Origin: Polaribacter gangjinensis
GTDB lineage: Bacteria; Bacteroidota; Bacteroidia; Flavobacteriales; Flavobacteriaceae
DNA length: 64,000 nt
Assembly: GCF_038024125.1 (NCBI RefSeq)
Contig: NZ_CP150662.1
Location: 2,497,501 to 2,561,500 of the forward strand
Direction of reading: 5' to 3'
Part shown: in pieces, positions 8,588 to 14,884 of the stretch
How the letters are laid out: each line of letters opens with the position of its first letter
Numbering within the stretch: the first letter of the stretch is position 1
The notes under the pieces: model-generated
Seen by the model: only the letters and a program-made list of their open reading frames with translations
Told to the model about the DNA's origin: nothing
The model's database searches: none
Position numbers and translations under genes: made by a program

Positions 8588-10819
8588 TTATTCTGGAAAT
8601 TGTACATTTAGTCCCCATTCTTTATTTGGCAACTCGACTAATTTCAATGTCAAAGTAGCACCATTCATAATTTGCTCATGTGAAATAAATGGACTGTTGA
8701 TTTCTTTTCCGTTAATAAATGCTTTTTGAATGTATTTATTTTTTTTACTAGCACCTTTAGCTTCTACTGTGAAAGTTTTTCCATTTTGAAGTTTGATACT
8801 TGTTTTTTCAAAAATTGGACTTGTAATGGTGTAGAAAGGTAATCCTGGAGTAACAGGATAAATTCCCATAGAAGTAAAAACTACGAAAGCAGTCATTCCT
8901 CCACCATCTTCATCTCCCGGAATACCAAAAATATTGTCCTTGAACCAAACATCTAATAAAAATCGTGTTCTTTTTTGTGTTTTCCATGGTGCGCCAAAAT
9001 AGTTGTATAAAAATGGTATATGAAAAGAGGGCTCATTACCCATAGAAAATTGCCCAACCATTCCTGTTGAATTTGAGCCGTTTACATAAAAAAGATTTTT
9101 TTGTGTTCCTAAGGGTTCTCTAAATAATTGATCAAGTCTATTCTCTGCTGCTTTTTTCCCTCCAAGTAAATCAATCAAACCATTAATATCGTGTTGAACA
9201 GACCAAGCATATGTCCAACCATTATTTTCATCATAGTAGTCTCTATATCCTAATCCCCCATCTAATTTTGGATTAATTGACAACCAATTTCCATCTTCAT
9301 CTTTTGGCATGAATAGTCGATAATTGGGATTCCATAACTTCTTATAATCTTTTGATTTTGGTAAGAACTCTTGAAAGTCTTTCGTTTTATTTAATTCTTT
9401 TGCCAATTCTGATAATGCCCAAAAATCATAGTTTATTCCTAATGAGACTGCAACCGGTTGTCTTTTTTCAAAATCATCTACATTGCTTATTGTTTCTTTT
9501 TGACCAATTTTCAAAGAGGGGAAATACCCATTTTTATGATAAAAATCTTCTAATACAGAACGTGGGTTTCCTTGTCTCCAAGGAATATAACTTCCTTCCA
9601 TTAAATTTTTTTTAATTCCTTTATAAGCACTTTCTATATTGTAGTTTCTTATTCCTTTCCTAAATCCATCTATGAAGATTGCACTTGAATGATATGCATT
9701 CATGCATAAATGATTTCCAAAAATTTGTGGAAATGTTGGCATCCATCCACTTTGTTCAAACATCAGCGTATAAGAATTTAACATGTCACTTTCCATTGTA
9801 GGATTCAATATAGTTCTCAGTGGATGTTGTGCTAAATAGGTGTCCCAAACCCAATCGTCTGTGTAAAAATTTCGATTGCTATTATGTACTTTTTTATCAT
9901 ATCCGCTGTAATATTTTCCATATTCATTTATATTAATCATACGTTCATAGGTTCTATAAAGAGAAGTGTAAAAAGTCCTTTTTTGGGCAATGGTTCCTCC
10001 TTCAACTTGAATTTGATTGATAACTTTTTCCCAACTTTTCTTTCCTTCTTTAGAAACTACTTCAAAAGTTTTTCCTTTAATTTCTTTTTCGAAATTTTGT
10101 TTTGCTTGATCAAAACTTATGTATGAAACAGCATATTTTAAAATCATTGATTTTGATGCTGATGATTTTGAAGATATTTTAAGGGTTGACTTTAAAAATT
10201 CAAAAGTTAAATCTTTAATAGGTAAACCATTTTGGTCTGTGATTTCAGCGTAAAAGTAAGTAGTTATATTGTTGTCAATTGCGTAATCTCCTCTAGTTGA
10301 TCTTGTGTATGTATCACTCGCTGTAAATGAATTCTTTAAAGAAGTAAATGTCATTTTTGATGTACCAGTGAATAATAGGTTTTTCTCAAAACCATTTGGA
10401 AAATCAATTTTATAAATTGCCGATTTTTTATTTGGCGTAAAGCTTACGCTAATATCATCATCAATCAAAAATGTTTTATAAAACCAAGGATGCATTATTT
10501 CTAAATCATGGTCAATTGTAACTGATGATTTCCATGAGCTACTCTTTAAGTTGCCTTTTACAGGTTTAAATGGTAACAAGCCCTTAATTCTGTGTGTAAC
10601 TACTTGTAATGGAAAACCATCAACTTGATCCTTTAAATAATCAGATTTTATAGGGAACATTCTTAACATCTCATTTGGTAAATGAAATGTTGGATAAGTA
10701 GGTACTAAAAATTGTGCTACATTACCTATTGTGGGATCAATGTATTTTGTATTATCTTCTTGGGATGATGTTTTATTGATTATGAGTAGAAAAAGGACTA
10801 GGTATACTATTTTTTTCAT
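8588..10819 (-). CDS. GH92 alpha-mannosidase, secreted
   Basis: GH92 enzymes are calcium-dependent exo-alpha-mannosidases that trim alpha-linked mannose from mannans or N-glycans. The 743-residue product has a signal peptide (MKKIVYLVLFLLI...SSQ), the beta-sandwich N-terminal domain, and the family's catalytic segments GNEPSFHIPFLYNYFG (Glu near residue 596) and GIPGDEDGGGMTAF (acidic residues near 636-638), followed by SMGIYPVTPGLPFYTITSPIF. Length is usual for the family. It is the first gene of a minus-strand pair with a lipoprotein sulfatase. Linkage specificity (1,2/1,3/1,4) cannot be decided by eye. Confidence 0.93.
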   Translation of the reverse strand: MKKIVYLVLFLLIINKTSSQEDNTKYIDPTIGNVAQFLVPTYPTFHLPNEMLRMFPIKSDYLKDQVDGFPLQVVTHRIKGLLPFKPVKGNLKSSSWKSSVTIDHDLEIMHPWFYKTFLIDDDISVSFTPNKKSAIYKIDFPNGFEKNLLFTGTSKMTFTSLKNSFTASDTYTRSTRGDYAIDNNITTYFYAEITDQNGLPIKDLTFEFLKSTLKISSKSSASKSMILKYAVSYISFDQAKQNFEKEIKGKTFEVVSKEGKKSWEKVINQIQVEGGTIAQKRTFYTSLYRTYERMININEYGKYYSGYDKKVHNSNRNFYTDDWVWDTYLAQHPLRTILNPTMESDMLNSYTLMFEQSGWMPTFPQIFGNHLCMNAYHSSAIFIDGFRKGIRNYNIESAYKGIKKNLMEGSYIPWRQGNPRSVLEDFYHKNGYFPSLKIGQKETISNVDDFEKRQPVAVSLGINYDFWALSELAKELNKTKDFQEFLPKSKDYKKLWNPNYRLFMPKDEDGNWLSINPKLDGGLGYRDYYDENNGWTYAWSVQHDINGLIDLLGGKKAAENRLDQLFREPLGTQKNLFYVNGSNSTGMVGQFSMGNEPSFHIPFLYNYFGAPWKTQKRTRFLLDVWFKDNIFGIPGDEDGGGMTAFVVFTSMGIYPVTPGLPFYTITSPIFEKTSIKLQNGKTFTVEAKGASKKNKYIQKAFINGKEINSPFISHEQIMNGATLTLKLVELPNKEWGLNVQFPE

Positions 10820-10911
10820 CTATGTAATTGTAATTAATTATTAATGATGGCAAAGAAAAAATCATCTATTAATATTTACTTAATTTTTAATTAATCAACT
10901 CTCTGAAATCG

Positions 10912-10938
10912 AAAAAAACCATCGAGATGATGGTTTTT
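10912..10938 (-). terminator. Rho-independent terminator of the 10961-11560 gene
   Basis: AACCATC and GATGGTT arms around a GAGAT loop, flanked by A- and T-runs, lie 23 bp beyond the stop codon of the minus-strand gene. Confidence 0.75.
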
Positions 10939-10960
10939 TTCTTTTTTGGGGGAATTAAAA

Positions 10961-11560
10961 TTAGTTTTTATCCTTGTTGTAATCATTCCATTTTTTTCTT
11001 CTCTCTTTTCCAACAAGTTCTGTTAAATCTTGATTAAACTTAATCTCAATATTTTTTATTGCTTCTTTTAATCCATTTTCATCATCTTCATAAACTTTTT
11101 TGAGAGCCATTTTTTGTTGTTTTCTCTTGCTCAACAATTCAAATGCTTTTTCTTTTTCATCATTATTCAGCCCCATAACCTCTTGCATTTTATTTGAAAG
11201 GTTTATTAAAAGAATATCTTGATTATTATTTTGTAGTTCTTTTTCTTTTGAAGCTGAATTAAATTCAGCCCATAATTTCATTTTTTTGTTTCCAACATAT
11301 TCTCTTAATTTTTTATTAAAACCCACTTCTATTTCTTTTACAGCGATTTTAAAACCAGCTTCGTCATCACCGAACTTTTCTTTTAATGATTTTCTCTGTA
11401 TATTTCTTTCTGTAACTAGTTTTAGTACTTCTGATTTTTCTTCATCATTCAATTCCATGGCTGAAGCCATTCTGTTGGTTACATTTTCTGCTGCTTTGTC
11501 AACTTGTCCAAAAGTTACAGTAGAAATCATAACTATTGCTAGTAAAATTAGTCTCTTCAT
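10961..11560 (-). CDS. Secreted protein with two tandem ~70-residue helical repeats
   Basis: I do not recognise a named family. The 199-residue protein has a signal peptide (MKRLILLAIVMISTVTFGQ) and then two clearly homologous halves. Each half has 'LN-x-(D/E)-EK', a basic 'R-x-x-Q/R-K/M-x-LK' segment, '(G/E)DDE-x-G-(L/F)K-x-A-(I/V)K-x-IE-x-(G/K)FN', and a final 'L-x-E-x-VG-(N/K)-x-(K/R)-x-K-x-W' block. The composition (charged, helical, no Cys) recalls periplasmic Spy/CpxP-like helical proteins, but the LTxxQ motif is not evident. It has its own terminator and faces away from the CBS gene. Probably periplasmic; function unknown. Confidence 0.8.
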   Translation of the reverse strand: MKRLILLAIVMISTVTFGQVDKAAENVTNRMASAMELNDEEKSEVLKLVTERNIQRKSLKEKFGDDEAGFKIAVKEIEVGFNKKLREYVGNKKMKLWAEFNSASKEKELQNNNQDILLINLSNKMQEVMGLNNDEKEKAFELLSKRKQQKMALKKVYEDDENGLKEAIKNIEIKFNQDLTELVGKERRKKWNDYNKDKN

Positions 11561-11913
11561 TTTTTTTGTTTAAATTATTTGCAAATAAAGGATTGAATCT
11601 TAATGAATGATTAATAAATTATTAATTGATAAAAATGCTGTAATTATTTTTATCCAATCTTTTTAATTGAAGTTATTTAAGATTTGCTTTTAAAAAATAA
11701 TTGAACCATTACTTCTTTTAAAAGAGATTTTACATTCCAAAATTATTTTAAAATCATTTAAAATATTTGAACTTTGGAATGTTTGGGTCACAAAAAAGTC
11801 CAAAATTTTAGTTTTGGACTTTTTAATTTTTAATCTTCTACAAAGTGATATTTATCATTTAATACAACACTTTTTATCATCATCTTTGAACCAGATTCAT
11901 AAAATTTTAAATA
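11561..11913. other. 353-bp divergent intergenic region with two inverted repeats
   Basis: No coding frame is seen here. It separates the divergent secreted-repeat gene and CBS gene and should hold both promoters, yet it also holds two inverted repeats: CATTCCAAA (11733-11741) with TTTGGAATG (11773-11781), and a terminator-like hairpin at 11793-11824. A minus-strand -7-like element (TAATTTTG, 11745-11738) overlaps the first arm. Confidence 0.6.
11793..11824. terminator. Terminator-like hairpin upstream of both flanking genes
   Basis: AAAAAGTCCAAAA and TTTTGGACTTTTT are perfect 13-base arms around a short loop. Both neighbours point away from it, so it ends neither. It may end an unannotated short transcript, or act as a leader attenuator of the CBS gene. 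Confidence 0.45.
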
Positions 11914-12333
11914 ATGAAAAGAGAATACTTTGTTTCTGAAATTATGACCAGAAATCTAATTACCCTCAATATCAATGATCAATTAGGTGATGCCAAAAAG
12001 ATATTTGAAGAAAAATTAATTCGGCATATTCCTATCGTTTCTGGAAAAGCAATTATTGGGATGCTGAGTTACGTAGATTTTCTAAAAGTAAGTTTTCCTG
12101 ATGTCACTTTGGATGAAAAAAATATTGAAACCTATGTATATGATATGTTTTCTATAGAGCAGGTAATGACGAAAAATTTGTTTATGGTACCACCAAATTC
12201 AACCATCAAAGAAGTCGGAATGTTATTGGCAGAAAAAGCATTTCATGCATTGCCTGTAGTTGAAGATGATGAATTGGTTGGCATTGTAACAACAACAGAT
12301 TTGATTAAATTTTTAGTAAAGCATATGGATTAA
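11914..12333 (+). CDS. Two-CBS-domain protein
   Basis: The 139-residue cytoplasmic protein is made only of a CBS pair: the first repeat covers about residues 6-58 (EIMTRNLITLNINDQLGDAKKIF...HIPIV...GMLSYVDFLK) and the second about 78-138 (QVMTKNLFMVPPNSTIKEVG...HALPVVEDDELVGIVTTTDLIKFL). CBS pairs bind adenine nucleotides or related ligands and regulate a partner, but no catalytic domain is fused here and no partner gene is adjacent. A strong shared terminator follows it. Ligand and partner unknown. Confidence 0.9.
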   Translation: MKREYFVSEIMTRNLITLNINDQLGDAKKIFEEKLIRHIPIVSGKAIIGMLSYVDFLKVSFPDVTLDEKNIETYVYDMFSIEQVMTKNLFMVPPNSTIKEVGMLLAEKAFHALPVVEDDELVGIVTTTDLIKFLVKHMD

Positions 12334-12343
12334 TTATTTGAAA

Positions 12344-12382
12344 AAAAAGAGGCTGAATTTTTTAAAAATCAGCCTCTTTTTT
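12344..12382. terminator. Bidirectional terminator between convergent genes
   Basis: AAAAAGAGGCTGA and TCAGCCTCTTTTT arms with A- and T-runs on both sides. It serves the CBS gene (+) and the flavin oxidoreductase (-), whose stop codon overlaps the hairpin edge. Confidence 0.85.
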
Positions 12383-13661
12383 ATTGATATTCTGATGTTA
12401 ATTCTTCAACAATTAAGCCATCTTCCAAGGTTTTTATGACACCAAAAGCCGCTTTTTCTCCAGCGATCATTGCAGCATTTAAGGAGCCATTCAACAAAAC
12501 ATCACCAGCTAAAAAAACAGATGAATTCAATTGAGTTTCTGTATGAGAGAGTTTGTATTGTAGATTTGAAAGTTTGGGTAACGCTTTTTTAATTTCATAT
12601 CTTTTTAAGAAAGTTACATTCTTAATTCCACAGAAATTTTGTAAATCATTTTTAACTTTTTCAATCAAATTTTCTTCTGATAACTGATGCTTTTTTACCA
12701 CAGTTACAGATAATAATTCCTTTTTGTTTTTAGTAGATGTTGTAACACTAGTATGATAAAAAATATTATTTATCAATGCGTTTTCATCAGCAATCAAACC
12801 AATAATTGGGTTTTTTAATATACGGTTTTCAGTTTCAAAATACAACGTATCACAACTTTTCCATGCAATTTCTTGGTTGTTTAGATTGGAAATCAACGAA
12901 CTTGCTTCTGTGGCAATAATCGTAAAATTGGTTTCAATTTCAGTTCCATCTACCAAAATAATACGATTATTTTTTACTTCTTTAACGCGAGTTTCGAACT
13001 GAATTTTGGTGTTTTCTAAAGAATTATATATTTGATTCGGAATTGCTTGCATGCCGTTTTTGGGAATGGCAGCAAAACCGTTTCCAAACATTTTATACAC
13101 AAATTCAAACATTCTTGAAGATGTTTCCAAATTCGGTTCTAAGAAAATTCCGCTAAAAAATGGTTTGAAAAACTGTTGAATAATTTTATTTGAAAATCCA
13201 AAATCTTGCAAATACTGTAAAGTTGTTTTTTCAGTAGAGGTAAAGATTTTTTTCAAATCTTTTTTTTGTAGTGATGAATTTAGTTGCAGGATTTTAATTT
13301 TATCAGAAATATTTCCTATTGATGAAAAAATTGTTGGAAAAAGAAATGATATATTTCTGAGAGGATCACCAATAGATTGCGATTTTCCATCTTTAAAAAT
13401 AATCGCTCCAGGCAATAATTCTTGCAAATCTAATGTTTTAAAATCCAAGTATTTTTTTGCAGCAGGATAAGAAGTCAATAAAACTTGAAAACCATGATCG
13501 AGTGAATACCCTTCAACAATATCCGATTTTACACGACCGCCAACTGAGTCAGAAGCTTCTAAAATCGTAGGGTGATACCCACTTTCTTCCAATACTTTTG
13601 CGGCAATCAAGCCACTAATTCCTGCGCCAATAATATGAATTTTATATTCGGATTTTTTCAT
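12381..13661 (-). CDS. FAD-dependent amine-oxidase/phytoene-desaturase-like oxidoreductase
   Basis: The N-terminus has the Rossmann dinucleotide motif [13 protein letters not shown] (GxGxxG, residues about 9-21), then [12 protein letters not shown] and the [18 protein letters not shown] segment typical of the flavin-containing amine oxidase superfamily. The C-terminus has the second FAD contact region ([23 protein letters not shown]). There is no signal peptide, and the protein is full length at 426 residues. Family members act on polyenes, amines or protoporphyrinogen; nothing in the surroundings indicates the substrate. It has its own promoter and terminator. Confidence 0.85.
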   Translation of the reverse strand: MKKSEYKIHIIGAGISGLIAAKVLEESGYHPTILEASDSVGGRVKSDIVEGYSLDHGFQVLLTSYPAAKKYLDFKTLDLQELLPGAIIFKDGKSQSIGDPLRNISFLFPTIFSSIGNISDKIKILQLNSSLQKKDLKKIFTSTEKTTLQYLQDFGFSNKIIQQFFKPFFSGIFLEPNLETSSRMFEFVYKMFGNGFAAIPKNGMQAIPNQIYNSLENTKIQFETRVKEVKNNRIILVDGTEIETNFTIIATEASSLISNLNNQEIAWKSCDTLYFETENRILKNPIIGLIADENALINNIFYHTSVTTSTKNKKELLSVTVVKKHQLSEENLIEKVKNDLQNFCGIKNVTFLKRYEIKKALPKLSNLQYKLSHTETQLNSSVFLAGDVLLNGSLNAAMIAGEKAAFGVIKTLEDGLIVEELTSEYQ

Positions 13662-13688
13662 AAAATATTGTAAAATAAATAAGAATTA

Positions 13689-13696
13689 CAAAGATA
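13689..13696 (-). promoter_or_regulatory. -7 promoter element (TATCTTTG) of the flavin oxidoreductase
   Basis: CAAAGATA on the + strand reads TATCTTTG on the - strand, matching the Bacteroidetes consensus TAnnTTTG, 27 bp upstream of the ATG. No well-spaced -33 TTG is seen. Confidence 0.5.
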
Positions 13697-13830
13697 CTTT
13701 ATAGCAATTACATTTGTGATTTTTTTACTTTTTAAAGAAAAAAATATTCAAATAGCATAACTTCTTTTTTTTTATTAAATTTAAACCTTTGTTATTTATT
13801 TACTATTCATCTAATTTTAAATCAAATTTA

Positions 13831-13899
13831 ATGAAAAAATTACTTTTATTTTTTATGTTCATGTTTTTACATACATCTTATTCGCAGACAAAACAATAA
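13831..13899 (+). CDS. 22-codon orphan signal-peptide ORF
   Basis: This ATG-started frame encodes 22 residues that look like nothing but an export signal (MKKLLLFFMFMF...HTSYSQ) followed by TKQ and a TAA stop. No homologous continuation is visible in other frames before the next gene, 49 bp on. It may be the surviving 5' end of a deleted secreted-protein gene, or a short leader ORF for the downstream cluster. Its expression is not demonstrable from sequence. Confidence 0.4.
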   Translation: MKKLLLFFMFMFLHTSYSQTKQ

Positions 13900-13948
13900 A
13901 CAGAAAATTACATCATCAATAAATTAAATTAATAAACAAAAAAATCTT

Positions 13949-14881
13949 ATGAATCGTAAATTATTAGCTTGTTTAATTTTAATAACATCTGTTTTTTTTA
14001 TCAATATATGTTCAGCACAAAAATCAAATATCATAAATAACTTTGTTGAAATTAAAAAAGATACTTTGGGCAACAAGCATCATTTTTATATATCTAAATC
14101 TGCTGTTAGCGTTCATGATTATCAAGATTATCTCAATTTTTTAGGACTTAAATTACCAGAACCACCTCCAGATTATGGCTGGTATAATACCAATTTACCA
14201 ATGGTTTCAATATCATATAATGATTTTTTAGCCTATATCAATTGGTTAACAGATTTTTATAACGTAAAGTTTAGAGCATTAACAAACGAAGAATGGGTCA
14301 TTGCTGCTGCAAATCAAGAAAACCATTTACAAAAACTATCCCTTTCTCAACCAGCTGAAGTTGATTTTATTAGACCAAATAAATATGGTATTTCTGGCAT
14401 GAATGGCAATGTTTGGGAATGGACATCTACCTTAAAAGATAATGAGTATAATATTATAAGAGGAGGGAGTTATATGGAATCTATGCACCCAGATTCTTTA
14501 AATGTAAATAAAACTTCAGCAATTCATGCATCATTAAAATTAACAGATGTTGGTTTTAGGTTGGCAATGGATGCTAAAGAAATGAAGAAATATCAGTTTG
14601 CCACTAAAGTTGAAAATTTAATCCAAAAATTATTTCCAGAATATACCAATATACGAGTTGAACCTGATGCACTTTATCTAAATGATGGAGAAATTTCATG
14701 GAAACAAAAGCTAGACATTGTGAAAATTGATTACAAAGAAATGAAATTAACCTTTTGTTGCTTAGAAGATGATACTAACTCTAACAATAATATAGAATTT
14801 TATTTTGCTAAAGAAGATAGAAAACTTGTTAAAGAATTAAAAATAATAATTAATAATAGAGATTTAACCATATTTGAATAA
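13949..14881 (+). CDS. Secreted FGE-sulfatase-domain (SUMF1-fold) protein lacking catalytic cysteines
   Basis: A signal peptide (MNRKLLACLILIT...CSAQ) is followed by the formylglycine-generating-enzyme fold: FYISKSAVSVHDYQDYLNF, LPMVSISYNDFLAYINWL, RALTNEEWVIAAA, GISGMNGNVWEWTS, IIRGGSYM and DVGFRLAMD. In true aerobic FGE the catalytic cysteines lie just after RGGSW; this protein has no cysteine anywhere in the domain, only in the signal peptide and C-terminal tail. It is therefore unlikely to activate the sulfatases of this window. Similar inactive copies serve as structural proteins (GldJ is the known Flavobacterium example). A further ~90 residues of unknown fold follow the domain. It lies 3 bp before the 982-residue partner, so they are almost certainly one operon. 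Confidence 0.82.
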   Translation: MNRKLLACLILITSVFFINICSAQKSNIINNFVEIKKDTLGNKHHFYISKSAVSVHDYQDYLNFLGLKLPEPPPDYGWYNTNLPMVSISYNDFLAYINWLTDFYNVKFRALTNEEWVIAAANQENHLQKLSLSQPAEVDFIRPNKYGISGMNGNVWEWTSTLKDNEYNIIRGGSYMESMHPDSLNVNKTSAIHASLKLTDVGFRLAMDAKEMKKYQFATKVENLIQKLFPEYTNIRVEPDALYLNDGEISWKQKLDIVKIDYKEMKLTFCCLEDDTNSNNNIEFYFAKEDRKLVKELKIIINNRDLTIFE

Positions 14882-14884
14882 TTT

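Noticed and set aside
8577..8618. Longer N-terminus of the minus-strand sulfatase
   Set aside because: It would overlap the end of the GH92 gene and place 14 polar residues before a perfect lipoprotein signal peptide.
11286..11573. 95-codon + strand frame opposite the duplicated secreted-protein gene
   Set aside because: It is the antisense shadow of a gene with a signal peptide, clear internal repeats and its own terminator.
13949..14560. Sulfatase-activating formylglycine-generating enzyme
   Set aside because: The fold is right but the catalytic cysteines are absent, and the protein is exported.
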